The position numbers were made by a program, and so were the translations under genes. From CAXNKH01 sp049296795 (GTDB lineage: Bacteria > Pseudomonadota > Gammaproteobacteria > Burkholderiales > Burkholderiaceae_C), in NCBI GenBank assembly GCA_049296795.1, contig JBAQTC010000015.1, forward strand, positions 124,001 to 188,000: DNA of 64,000 nucleotides. The letters run 5' to 3'. A model generated the notes under the pieces. The model did no database searches. It had not been told where the DNA came from and worked only from the letters and a program-made list of their open reading frames with translations. Numbering within the stretch: the first letter of the stretch is position 1; each line of letters begins with the position of its first letter. Of this stretch, positions 16,689-25,491 are shown piece by piece.

Positions 16689-18152
16689 TCAAGTCATCAA
16701 GATAAGGGGGCCAATACTTTGGCGAGACTCGATCCGATCATGGGCTTGAGCCGCTGCCGCGAGCGCATACCGCTCTATCGGCGGCGATTTGAGGATGCCA
16801 TTATCCAAGGCATTCCACAGCCGTTGGGAACGCTCTAGCAGTTGGGTGTGGGTGGCCACGTAGTCAAACACGACGGGTCGGGAAAAAGTCAGTGACTTGG
16901 CAACCAAGGCGTCGCTCGACACGGGGCTTAGAGGGCCACTGGCCTGACCCAGACTGATCCAGTGACCACAACGGGCAAGTGCTGCCAGGTTCTCTTCTCG
17001 AGCTGCATCGCCTAGGCCGTCAATGATCACATCAGCGCCGCCGCAGGCTTTCTGGACGGCAGTGGCAAACCTGTAATCTCGCGTCACGATCACTTGGTCG
17101 CAACCATACTCCCTAGCTACCCGGGCTTTTTCTTCGCTCGATACCGTGCCTATGACCTGTGCCCCTAGGCTACGGGCCCATGCGCATACCAGCAGACCAA
17201 CACCACCCGCTGCTGCATGAACCAGCAACCGAGTTCCTGGACCGACCCGGCCCAGGTCTCGCACCAGGTAGTCGGCAGTTAGACCCTTGAGCAGCAGTGC
17301 GGCGGCTGTCTCAATTTCAATACTGGCGGGCAGTCTGACTACCCAGTCTGAAGGTACACAGCGTACTGAACAATAGGCGCCTGGTTGCGGCCCCAGGTAG
17401 GCGACCCGATCGCCGGGCAGAAAACCATTGACATGTTCCCCGACATCAAGGACCGTACCTGCTGCTTCCATTCCCAAGCCCGCTGGCAGTGGCAGCAAAT
17501 CAGGCATCCAGCCGCGCCGTAAATAAACATCAATAAAGTTGATGCCGATCGCACGTTGAGCAATACGCACTTCACCGGCAGCCGGTGCTGGGGTCTGAGT
17601 TTGCTCAATGTGTTGAACGTCGGATGCCCCATAGTTGGAAACGACAATCCGGCGACTCGCGACTGGACTGGCCGAGACTTGTACCGCCGCAAGCTGTGTG
17701 TTGAAGTCGCCAGCATGCTGCAAATGGCGCTTTAGATTTTCAAATCCGGTTTCATAAACCCCTTGAGCGACCAATTCTCTTAATTCTCTTTCCCTGCCGG
17801 GAGGGGTACTGAAGGTCGATTCCCAATGCCAAAAAGTACGGTTGCCATCGGTTACTGGTTTGAGCTTGATGTGCGCGACATAGCGTTGCAGGTCGACGCT
17901 GGCTTGGACGATGCAGTAGCTGCAGCTGTATTCACTGTCTGAGAGACTCAGTAACTGTTCGCGAATCTGGTTACCGTCTTTTAAGGTGAAGCTTCGGATA
18001 CAGCCAACTTGGTCACTTCGCTCGCTGCTTTCGATTTCGCTCTGTTTAATCGCGCTATGCCAATTCTTGTGGCTGTTGAAGTCACGAAGTACCGCCCAAA
18101 CCCGTTCAATCGGGGCGTCGATGATGCTGGAGCGAACCACACGCTGGAGCAT
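16689..18152 (-). CDS. Fusion: SRPBCC ligand-binding domain plus MDR quinone oxidoreductase
   Basis: A 487-residue protein with two domains in one uninterrupted frame. Residues 1-148 are an SRPBCC/polyketide-cyclase-2 domain (IIDAPIERVWAVLRDFNSHKNWH). Residues about 165-487 are a zinc-free medium-chain dehydrogenase of the quinone oxidoreductase type: GEVRIAQRAIGINFIDVYLRRG, a glycine-rich NADPH site AAAGGVGLLVCAWARSLGA, and VIIDGLGD. The SRPBCC part resembles the separate protein encoded by the next upstream gene. The hydrophobic cavity of SRPBCC could hold the substrate reduced by the partner domain. This is inferred from domain pairing. Confidence 0.85.
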   Translation of the reverse strand: MLQRVVRSSIIDAPIERVWAVLRDFNSHKNWHSAIKQSEIESSERSDQVGCIRSFTLKDGNQIREQLLSLSDSEYSCSYCIVQASVDLQRYVAHIKLKPVTDGNRTFWHWESTFSTPPGRERELRELVAQGVYETGFENLKRHLQHAGDFNTQLAAVQVSASPVASRRIVVSNYGASDVQHIEQTQTPAPAAGEVRIAQRAIGINFIDVYLRRGWMPDLLPLPAGLGMEAAGTVLDVGEHVNGFLPGDRVAYLGPQPGAYCSVRCVPSDWVVRLPASIEIETAAALLLKGLTADYLVRDLGRVGPGTRLLVHAAAGGVGLLVCAWARSLGAQVIGTVSSEEKARVAREYGCDQVIVTRDYRFATAVQKACGGADVIIDGLGDAAREENLAALARCGHWISLGQASGPLSPVSSDALVAKSLTFSRPVVFDYVATHTQLLERSQRLWNALDNGILKSPPIERYALAAAAQAHDRIESRQSIGPLILMT

Positions 18153-18592
18153 TAGCGTATCCCAAAATGCTGTTTCAATGCATTGAACCCACCTTGGAAG
18201 ACTCCTGTGCCAATGGTTTCACTGAGTTCGCGCTCCCTGCCATCTGCACAGTCAAACTCGGCGCTCCATTCGGCAAAGCAGCAGGCTCCGTCAGTCACGG
18301 GTGTGAGCTTGATGGTGGCCAGGTAGTGCTCAACCCCCATCGGGCTTTCGATGATTTCGTAACTGTAGCTGTAGTCGTAATCAGAAAGGGCCAATAGTTT
18401 CTCGCGAATCATCGCGCCATCACGGGTGTGAAAATGACGAATGCAGCCAACCCGGTCACTGGGCTGGCTGTTTTCTATTCTGCTGTCGGCAATAGCCGGA
18501 TGCCACAGGGCTAAGCCGTTAAAGTCTCGAATGCGAGCCCAAACATTTTCAGCACTGGCGTTGATGACGCTGGATACATAGACTTTGACCAC
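18152..18592 (-). CDS. SRPBCC (polyketide cyclase 2-like) protein
   Basis: A 146-residue stand-alone SRPBCC protein starting MVKVYVSSVINASAENVW, with RIRDFNGLALWHPAI and VGCIRHFHTRDGAMIREKL. The fold forms a large hydrophobic cavity; relatives bind lipids, polyketides or, in plants, abscisic acid. The GTG start follows the flotillin stop with no gap, and the stop overlaps the start of the SRPBCC-oxidoreductase fusion by one base. It is clearly similar to the fusion's N-terminal domain (shared DFN..WH, VGCIR and Y-rich segments), so the pair probably arose by tandem duplication. Confidence 0.85.
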   Translation of the reverse strand: MVKVYVSSVINASAENVWARIRDFNGLALWHPAIADSRIENSQPSDRVGCIRHFHTRDGAMIREKLLALSDYDYSYSYEIIESPMGVEHYLATIKLTPVTDGACCFAEWSAEFDCADGRERELSETIGTGVFQGGFNALKQHFGIR

Positions 18593-20290
18593 TCAAGACC
18601 CCTTGCTGTCGTTGGGCGGCAGTGAAATTTGGGCATTGCTGATTCCGCCGGTTAGGGCTTGAATATCACCCCCTTGAATCCCGATTTCTCGCAACAGTTG
18701 ATCGACCAAGGGGGCCTGAGCCCGAAAACGCAGGGCTGAGTTAACTACGCCATCACTAAAATTGACTCCTTGCGTCCCATCCCCGCCATTGCTGACAGAG
18801 CCATTACCGGTAATGCCATCGACCTGCAAGATTTTGATGCTGTCGATTCGCTCCATTGGCCGTACTGACTCTCGAATAATTCCTTCTGCTTTTTCTAACA
18901 GCCGCATGCGCATTGATGATTGGCGGGCTTCAGGTGAGAGTTGGTTGTGGGCCAGGTTCATCAAAGTCAGCGCTTCAGCTTCAATTTCAGCGCGTACCCG
19001 CAAGGCCAGGGATTTAATTTTGTCGGCATCGGCATCGGCCTGGGCCTGGGCTCGAATTGCAGCACCTCGATCGGCGCTCGCAGCCTTTTCGGACTGCGCA
19101 GCCGAAGTCAACCGCAAAGCTTCGGTCTGGGCTGCCTGAGCTGCTTGGATCAAGTCGATCGCTTTTTTACGCTCAGCAACTTCTACCTCCCGGGCCGTAA
19201 ATACCTTCTCCTCTGCAGTCACGGTTTGGGCCCTTGCTATTTCGGCCTGGGTCTGCGCTTCGCTTTGGGCTTTGCTCTCGTGGGCCACTGCTATCGAGCG
19301 TTTTTGGTCTGCCAGTTCAAGTGCCATCCGACGCTCTATTTCCGTGGTTTGAATAGCGCGCTCTTTGCCAATGCGTTCTTGTTCGATGTTCTGTTCTGAG
19401 CGAATTTTTGCCGCGTCTGTGGCCTGTTTGGCTGCAATTTGAGCAGCTTCTGCATCTTGTTCGCGTTGGGCTTTCTCAGTTGCTACTTCAGCACGCTGGC
19501 GTGAGCGTGCGATTTCTACTTCGCGCTGTTGAGCTAATCGAGCGTATTCGCTTTCCCGGTCGATCTCAAGCGAGAGCTTCTCAGCCTCAAGATTTTTGTT
19601 GCGAATGGCAACCAAGGTATCTTGCTCGACATCATTGCGTTGTTTTTTTCGGCGTTCAATCTGTTCGGTTAACCGTGTCATACCTTCAGCATCGAACGCA
19701 TTGCTCGGGTTGAAGTATTCCATGCTGGTCTGATCGAGCTGGGTTAATGACGCAGCCTCCAACTCAAGTCCATTTTTGGTCAAGTCTTCAGCTACTGTTT
19801 CGCGTACGCGTTTGACATAACTGCCGCGCTTCTCGTGGAGCTCTTCCATGGTCATTTCTGCGGCAGCGGTGCGCAAGGCGTCGATAAACTTGCCTTCAAC
19901 CAGTTCGCGTAGCTGATCGGGCTCCATGGTTCGCAGGCCCAAGGTTTGCGCAGCAGCGGCGACTGCGTCAGGTTTTGCCGCCACCCTGACATAAAACTCA
20001 GCAATCACGTCCACCCGCATCCGGTCTTTGGTAATCAAAGCCTTGTCACGACCTCGACTGACCTCGAGCCGTAGTGTGTTCATGTTGACTGGTATGACAT
20101 CGTGCACGATTGGCAGTACAAAAGCTCCGCCGTCGAGCACGACCTTCTGCCCACCCAGACCGGTGCGGACAAAGGATCGCTCCTTAGAACTTCTGAGGTA
20201 AAGCCAGTGCAGCAACCAAACGACGATTGCAACCACCAGCGCGATGGCTATGAGCGCAAGAATAAAGCTACCGAATTGATTGCCGGACAT
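18593..20290 (-). CDS. Flotillin-family membrane-scaffold protein
   Basis: A 565-residue flotillin-like protein. Residues 8-31 form a single membrane helix (FILALIAIALVVAIVVWLL), followed by an SPFH domain (about 40-225, with LGGQKVVLDGGAFVLP and LITKDRMRVDVIAEFYVRV). A long Ala/Glu/Gln/Arg-rich coiled coil spans about 225-430. The C terminus is polar with a glycine-rich stretch. Flotillins organise lipid domains in the inner membrane. A strong ribosome site (GGAGACAACACC) precedes the ATG. The usual partner, an NfeD-type protein, is absent; the neighbours are instead an ABC importer and SRPBCC proteins. Confidence 0.9.
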   Translation of the reverse strand: MSGNQFGSFILALIAIALVVAIVVWLLHWLYLRSSKERSFVRTGLGGQKVVLDGGAFVLPIVHDVIPVNMNTLRLEVSRGRDKALITKDRMRVDVIAEFYVRVAAKPDAVAAAAQTLGLRTMEPDQLRELVEGKFIDALRTAAAEMTMEELHEKRGSYVKRVRETVAEDLTKNGLELEAASLTQLDQTSMEYFNPSNAFDAEGMTRLTEQIERRKKQRNDVEQDTLVAIRNKNLEAEKLSLEIDRESEYARLAQQREVEIARSRQRAEVATEKAQREQDAEAAQIAAKQATDAAKIRSEQNIEQERIGKERAIQTTEIERRMALELADQKRSIAVAHESKAQSEAQTQAEIARAQTVTAEEKVFTAREVEVAERKKAIDLIQAAQAAQTEALRLTSAAQSEKAASADRGAAIRAQAQADADADKIKSLALRVRAEIEAEALTLMNLAHNQLSPEARQSSMRMRLLEKAEGIIRESVRPMERIDSIKILQVDGITGNGSVSNGGDGTQGVNFSDGVVNSALRFRAQAPLVDQLLREIGIQGGDIQALTGGISNAQISLPPNDSKGS

Positions 20291-20304
20291 GGTGTTGTCT
20301 CCTC

Positions 20305-21135
20305 TTATCTGATGATCTGGGTGAATCGTCGCGTGGTTTCAGTGAGTGCTATTTCAGTGGGAAGTCTCTCCATCGAACTGGCACCGTAAAAACCGTGGCA
20401 ACCAGGACAGTGTTGGAGGATGTATTGGGCATCTTCGGGGGTGGCAATCGGTCCACCGTGACACAGCACAATCACATCGGGGTTGACCGATTTCGCCGCA
20501 TCTGCCCAGGCTCTGATCGGGGCCACACAATCAGCCAGCTTGACGGCTGTTTCTGCACCAATTGCCCCCCCGGTTGTCAGCCCCAGATGGCAAACCACAA
20601 TGTCGGCGCCTGCTTGCGCCATGGCCGTGGCATCATTTTCATTAAAGACGTATGGCGTTGTTAGTAAGTCAAGGGCATGTGCTTGTGCAATCATTTCGAC
20701 CTCAAGCGCGTAGCTCATCCCAGTTTCTTCAAGATTGGCGCGAAACGTGCCGTCGATTAATCCGACGGTAGGGAAATTCTGTACACCCGAAAAGCCCAGG
20801 TCGATCAGACGTTTGAGAAACTGATCAGTAATCATGAATGGGTCGGTTCCATTGACACCTGCAATAACGGGTGTGCGTTTCACCACCGGCAACACTTCGT
20901 AGGCCATTTCACAGACAATTTCATTAGCGTTGCCGTAAGGCATGAGGCCGGCCAATGAACCACGCCCGGCCATCCGGTAGCGCCCCGAGTTGTAAATAAC
21001 AATCAGATCAATGCCACCGGTTTCCTCGCATTTTGCAGAGAGGCCGGTACCAGCCCCTCCGCCAATGATCGGTTGGCCCGCAGCTATCTTGCTGCGAAAG
21101 CGGGTCAGTAGCTCGGCGCGGGAAATTCGTGGCAT
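20305..21135 (-). CDS. TIM-barrel signal-transduction/PEP hydrolase-family protein (Tm-1 C-terminal type)
   Basis: A 276-residue TIM-barrel protein of the PF09370 type. Key segments are PIIGGGAGTGLSAKCEETGG, DLIVIYNSGRYRMAGRGSLAGL, NFPTVGLIDGTFR and GADIVVCHLGLTTGGAIG. The open frame extends 31 codons upstream, but the conserved start is MPRISRAELLTRF at 21135. In plant Tm-1 proteins this barrel is the C-terminal half, fused to a UPF0261 domain; here the UPF0261 domain ends the preceding gene 16 bases upstream. No biochemical role is firmly known; an annotation as phosphoenolpyruvate hydrolase is by homology only. Confidence 0.88.
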   Translation of the reverse strand: MPRISRAELLTRFRSKIAAGQPIIGGGAGTGLSAKCEETGGIDLIVIYNSGRYRMAGRGSLAGLMPYGNANEIVCEMAYEVLPVVKRTPVIAGVNGTDPFMITDQFLKRLIDLGFSGVQNFPTVGLIDGTFRANLEETGMSYALEVEMIAQAHALDLLTTPYVFNENDATAMAQAGADIVVCHLGLTTGGAIGAETAVKLADCVAPIRAWADAAKSVNPDVIVLCHGGPIATPEDAQYILQHCPGCHGFYGASSMERLPTEIALTETTRRFTQIIR

Positions 21136-21151
21136 GGCGGGCGAATTTAAA

Positions 21152-23380
21152 TTAAGAATTGAGATTCTTGTTGATGGATTTTGAAATCTCTTGCCAAGCG
21201 CAGACCAAAGCTGTGGCGAAGGCTTCATCGTTTATATGTAATGGCAATCGGGTCATGGTTTTGCCTTTGCTGGGCTTGAAGTTTGTTTCAAGCGCAGAAA
21301 AAAGTGCGTTGTTGGCTGCCGGGTCATAAAACGGTTGACCGGGGCGATCCAGCGCTGAGACGCCTTGTTCTGGTATTAGGAATCGCAGTGGGCCTTGCAT
21401 GGCATTGAGTTTGTTGGCAATAAATTCGCCGATCTGCCGACTCTCTTGCGCCGTCGTACGCATCAACGTCACGGTTGGGTTGTGACGGTAGAAGTTTCGT
21501 CCCTTAAAGCGCTCAGGAACACTTTCCATGACCCCGAAATTCACCATATCCAAAGCGCCACAGGAACCGACATAGGGCAAACCATGGTTGGCAAAAACAT
21601 CCAGTCGGTTTGGACCAGAAGACAGCGTGCCGCCACAGATTTCGTCAGCCACTTCGGTTGTTGAAACATCGATCGCACCGATCAGCAGACCTGACTCAAG
21701 GAGTTTTTCCATGCTCTGCCCACCCACACCGGTAGCATGGAACACCAGGCAGTCATACTGGGGTTCGAGTTGTTTGGTGACCGCCTGGACGCAAGCTGTT
21801 GTGACGCCAAACATGGTCAGCCCCAAAGCGGGCTTGCCTAAAGAAGACGCAGTCGGTGGCTGGCTCAGCATACCGGCCAGGGCATGGGCCGCATTGGACA
21901 AGACCTTTTCGCTGATTCGATTGATACCTTGAATGTCAGTCACTGAGTACATCATGCAGATGTCACTCGGGCCAACATAGGGCCGCGTATCACCACTGGC
22001 CATCGTGGAAACCATCACCTTGGGAATACCAATAGGCAGTATGCGCATGCCGGCGGTGGCCAGCGTGGTGCCGCCCGAACCACCGGCCGATATGATTCCA
22101 CCCAGATCGAGACGCTTGCCGATGAAAACTTCAAAGGCTTGCGACATGGCGGTCACTGCTGATCCTCGATCTTGGCTAAATACCGCAGCTTCGCCCCCAG
22201 GATGATGGCGGGCGACCTCGCGCGGATGAACTTGGGCCAATGAGGCTTTGCCCGAGGTGGACAGATCGACTGTAATGACGCGTAAGCCGAGTTTTTCCAG
22301 GCATTGGCGCAAAAAGAAAAGCTCTCGGGCCTTGGTGTCGAAAGTGCCCACCACATAAGCGGCCTTGTGACTGCTGCCAGCTCCCTTCAAAGAAAGAGGT
22401 TTGACCGTGCTTTGATTAACCGGCACCTGTGTGGCCGGCTTGGGTTGATTCTGTTCTCGTGAGACAGGGTTTAAAGCGAGCGTGCCTGCGCCTGAATTCC
22501 ACTTGTTGTAGCCCGCAACGGTCGAAGTTCTTAGGGCTTCCAAATCTGGAGTGCCGTAGCCATTTTCGCGTCGTACCGTGAGCACCGGCATTGGCTGTTC
22601 GGTTGGAGGCGCTAAGGTTTGAACAATGGGTTCTTCGATGCTGGCTGAGCGCAAGCCGAGTAGTTGTTCCTGGAGTTCTCTATCCCCTGCAAGTTCAGAG
22701 GCGGTGATGTTTTGGGCGATCCTGCCATTGACCATCACACCAATACGGTCAGAAATATCGATCGCAACGCCTAAGTTTTGCTCGATCAGGAGTATGGAGA
22801 TACTAGCTTCTTCGGAGAGCTTAACCAGTGCCTGTTTTACTTGTTCGACGATGACGGGGGCCAGTCCCTCGGTTGGCTCGTCCATGACGAGTAAGCGCGG
22901 ATTCAATAGAAGGGCTCGACCAATCGCCAGCATCTGCTGCTCTCCGCCCGACAACTGCGATCCACCATTACTTTTTCTTTCGGCCAATCTTGGAAACAAC
23001 TCATAGATGCGCTCGGTATCACGTCGTTTGGATGCCACTAAGCGCAATGTTTCATCGACCGTAAGCGACGGCCAGACCCGTCGCCCCTGTGGTACATAGG
23101 CTATGCCGCGTCGCGTAATCTCATTGGGCATCAGTCCGAGTATCTCTTCTCCGGCGAATTTGACACTGCCGCTGGCTTTCACCAGGCCGGTTATCGCATT
23201 GCATAGAGTGGTCTTTCCCATGCCATTGCGCCCAACAATTCCGAGTACGCCTCGGTCCAAGCGGAAATTTACTGCTTGCAGGGCATGGGCTCGTCCGTGG
23301 AAAACATCCAAGTCCTGCACCACAAGAATCGGTGTTGCTGTTCGCACAGCTGTATCTCGTTCATGCCCTAGCCAAGCCAT
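21152..23380 (-). CDS. Fusion: LivF-type ABC ATPase plus UPF0261 (Tm-1-like) domain
   Basis: A 742-residue protein in one frame. Residues 1-245 are a LivF-like ATPase: Walker A GRNGMGKTT (50-58), signature LSGGEQQ (143-149), Walker B LLVMDEPTEGLAP (163-175) and IEQNLG. Residues about 250-335 are a polar, Pro/Gln-rich linker. Residues about 338-740 are a complete UPF0261 domain (AAYVVGTFDTKARELFFL, ISAGGSGGTTLATAGM, HATGVGGQSMEKL). Its start overlaps the LivG stop by one base. The ATPase half presumably drives the LivHM importer; the function of the UPF0261 half is unknown. Confidence 0.9.
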   Translation of the reverse strand: MAWLGHERDTAVRTATPILVVQDLDVFHGRAHALQAVNFRLDRGVLGIVGRNGMGKTTLCNAITGLVKASGSVKFAGEEILGLMPNEITRRGIAYVPQGRRVWPSLTVDETLRLVASKRRDTERIYELFPRLAERKSNGGSQLSGGEQQMLAIGRALLLNPRLLVMDEPTEGLAPVIVEQVKQALVKLSEEASISILLIEQNLGVAIDISDRIGVMVNGRIAQNITASELAGDRELQEQLLGLRSASIEEPIVQTLAPPTEQPMPVLTVRRENGYGTPDLEALRTSTVAGYNKWNSGAGTLALNPVSREQNQPKPATQVPVNQSTVKPLSLKGAGSSHKAAYVVGTFDTKARELFFLRQCLEKLGLRVITVDLSTSGKASLAQVHPREVARHHPGGEAAVFSQDRGSAVTAMSQAFEVFIGKRLDLGGIISAGGSGGTTLATAGMRILPIGIPKVMVSTMASGDTRPYVGPSDICMMYSVTDIQGINRISEKVLSNAAHALAGMLSQPPTASSLGKPALGLTMFGVTTACVQAVTKQLEPQYDCLVFHATGVGGQSMEKLLESGLLIGAIDVSTTEVADEICGGTLSSGPNRLDVFANHGLPYVGSCGALDMVNFGVMESVPERFKGRNFYRHNPTVTLMRTTAQESRQIGEFIANKLNAMQGPLRFLIPEQGVSALDRPGQPFYDPAANNALFSALETNFKPSKGKTMTRLPLHINDEAFATALVCAWQEISKSINKNLNS

Positions 23381-24201
23381 CAGTGTTTTCCCCCCATGTA
23401 GATTGCTTGTACCTGGGGGTCATTCTCAATTTCCTTAGGAGTACCAGTTTTAATAATTTTCCCGTTGTGCATCACCGTTACGCACTCAACCACGCGCAAA
23501 GCAATATCGAGATCGTGCTCGATGAGTACGAAACTAATATGAGAAGGAAGTGTGCGCAGGAGTTCGACCAATTCACGCCTCTCCGTGGGGGAGAGTCCGG
23601 CTGCTGGCTCGTCAAACAAGATCAGGCGGGGTGCGCCGGCCAGTGCCATTCCAATCTCCAGCTGGCGCTGTTGCCCATGCGCCAGATTGGCCACCAGTTC
23701 ATTGCCGATATGGCTGAGTCGAGTCCGCTCAAGTAATTCAGTGGTAGCTCTTTCGGATGCATGGCTAGCGCGTGGCCTAAGAAAGCTATAGCGACCGTCA
23801 GACACTCCGCGGACGGCGAGAAAAAGGTTGTCGCGTACGCTCAAGTCGCGAAATAACAGGGAGGATTGGTAAGTACGACGCAGTCCTTTACGAATCCGCT
23901 GGTGTGGTGTCAATTCAGTAATGTCTTCACCGAAAAAAGTGATGCGTCCGCTGCTGGGCGGAAAGTCACCACTGATGGCGTTGAATAAGGTGGTCTTGCC
24001 CGCACCATTAGAGCCAAGAATGGCGTATTTTTGACCAGCAGCCACTGTCAGAGATACATCGTCGATCGCACGCAAAGCGCCAAATGTGCGTGTTACCCCG
24101 CTGATCACCAAGGCGTCGTTAGACAACAAAGGTATGGCGGATCTCGCAACCGCCCCTTGCGGGGCGCTCGCGAGATGACGTCGCTGATGAAGGTGGGCCA
24201 C
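23380..24201 (-). CDS. Branched-chain amino acid-type ABC transporter ATPase (LivG-like)
   Basis: A 273-residue ABC ATPase with Walker A GSNGAGKTT, signature LAHGQQRQLEIGMALAG (LSGGQ replaced by LAHGQ, common in LivG), Walker B LILFDEPAAGLSP and the LivG-type ISFVLIEHDLDIAL. The first 28 residues before ALVISGVTRTFG are atypical for LivG and coincide with a GC-rich hairpin, so the GTG start at 24201 is uncertain. A TTG near 24127 would give a standard-length protein. It follows the binding-protein gene by 14 bases. Confidence 0.85.
   Translation of the reverse strand: MAHLHQRRHLASAPQGAVARSAIPLLSNDALVISGVTRTFGALRAIDDVSLTVAAGQKYAILGSNGAGKTTLFNAISGDFPPSSGRITFFGEDITELTPHQRIRKGLRRTYQSSLLFRDLSVRDNLFLAVRGVSDGRYSFLRPRASHASERATTELLERTRLSHIGNELVANLAHGQQRQLEIGMALAGAPRLILFDEPAAGLSPTERRELVELLRTLPSHISFVLIEHDLDIALRVVECVTVMHNGKIIKTGTPKEIENDPQVQAIYMGGKH
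24141..24176 (-). other. GC-rich stem-loop after the binding-protein gene
   Basis: Two 16-base arms (24141-24156 and 24161-24176) pair with a few mismatches around a 4-base loop. It lies 40 bases past the binding-protein stop, within the predicted N terminus of LivG. Stem-loops at this place in ABC operons often protect the binding-protein mRNA. There is no T run. Confidence 0.45.
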
Positions 24202-24215
24202 TGGTCGCTTCTTGC

Positions 24216-25469
24216 TTAGCTGCAGCTTGGGGTGTCCCGAGTTCCCATCTGGAAGTCTTCTTTCTTCATGCCCAGTAATTGATCAACGTTGTCTACCTTG
24301 CGCAGAACTTTGTTGAATAAGTTGCCTTGAGCATCCTTAACCACCTCGGTCACAAAAGTGCTACCTATCGCTTGCCGGTTGCCGTCCAGACGCACATCCC
24401 CGGTAGGTGTTTTGAGGACCATACTGGACAAGGCTGCACGGTATTTGGCTTGACCACCCGAGAGATCACCATTGACGATGGCCAGACCATCCAGCGCTGC
24501 TTTCATGTTCTGGTAATAGACGTAGGCGAACAGGCCGGGGCTGGGGAAACCGCCAGCAGAAACCGGGTAAGTCTTTTGGTAGTCAGCGACAAATGCTTTC
24601 CATTCTGCTCCGTCGTAGGCATCAGCCACAGGGCCAGCCGACAAGGTACCGATCAGAGAGTCCCGGCGTTTACCTTTGTAGTTAAGAACGTCTTGGCTGA
24701 CCGTTATGGAGCCACCCAAAATGGGCTTATCACCCCCTGAGTTTTCAAACTGAGTCATAAAGTTCACAGCATCGGAGCCGCCCAGCACCACCAGCAGCGC
24801 ATCAACGTCTTTGGGAATTCTGGCAATCACTGACGAATAGTCCTTGCCACCCAGGGGGACCCAAGCTTTGACCGGAACTTTGCCGCCCAGGCGGCAATAC
24901 TCCGACATGAAGCCCTGGACTTGAGAGTAGGGGAAGGCATAGTCTTCAGCCACCACCATCACGCGCTTGTAGCCGCGGTCCATGGCGGCCTTGCCCAAGC
25001 CGACCATCCACTGTGCCCCTTCCGTATTAAAGCGAAAGAAGTTGGCAGCCGGGTTGACCAGGGTGGCGGCCTGCGCGCCGGAGGAACCATTGATGAAAGT
25101 GGTGTTGGGCTGGGTCTTGGCGTAGTCCTTGACGGCGATACCCTCACCGCCGGACAGTGGGCCAACCATGATTTCGACTTTGTCCTGTTCTACCAGTTTG
25201 CGAGTGGCATTGACTGCCACATCGGGCTTGGCATCGGAGGACGCTTTGATGATCTCAATTTTCCGACCAGCGACCACACCACCGCGTTGCTTGACTGCCA
25301 ATTCGGCGCCACGCATAGCATCGGCACCACCTGCCGCGAATGGACCCTCAAGCGTGGCGAGTAAGCCAATTTTGACGGGCTGGCCTTGGGCCCAGGCGCC
25401 ACCCATTAAAGCCATAGCGGCGGCGGAACTTAACATCGAACGAATCCAGAATCGCTTAGTTGCTTTCAC
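24216..25469 (-). CDS. Periplasmic amino-acid/amide-type ABC substrate-binding protein (LivJ/LivK-like)
   Basis: A 417-residue type I periplasmic binding protein. I chose the GTG at 25469 because an AAAGGAG site stands 7 bases before it and it starts a proper signal peptide (residues 1-27, core SSAAAMALMGGAWAQG). An upstream in-frame start would place 40 unlikely residues before it. Mature features include VKIGLLATLEGPFAAGGADAM, GPLSGGEGIAVKDYA and INGSSGAQAATLVNPA. It captures the operon's substrate for the LivHM-G-F importer; ligand identity is unknown. Confidence 0.9.
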   Translation of the reverse strand: MKATKRFWIRSMLSSAAAMALMGGAWAQGQPVKIGLLATLEGPFAAGGADAMRGAELAVKQRGGVVAGRKIEIIKASSDAKPDVAVNATRKLVEQDKVEIMVGPLSGGEGIAVKDYAKTQPNTTFINGSSGAQAATLVNPAANFFRFNTEGAQWMVGLGKAAMDRGYKRVMVVAEDYAFPYSQVQGFMSEYCRLGGKVPVKAWVPLGGKDYSSVIARIPKDVDALLVVLGGSDAVNFMTQFENSGGDKPILGGSITVSQDVLNYKGKRRDSLIGTLSAGPVADAYDGAEWKAFVADYQKTYPVSAGGFPSPGLFAYVYYQNMKAALDGLAIVNGDLSGGQAKYRAALSSMVLKTPTGDVRLDGNRQAIGSTFVTEVVKDAQGNLFNKVLRKVDNVDQLLGMKKEDFQMGTRDTPSCS

Positions 25470-25491
25470 AGTTATCTCCTTTGGGTTGAAA

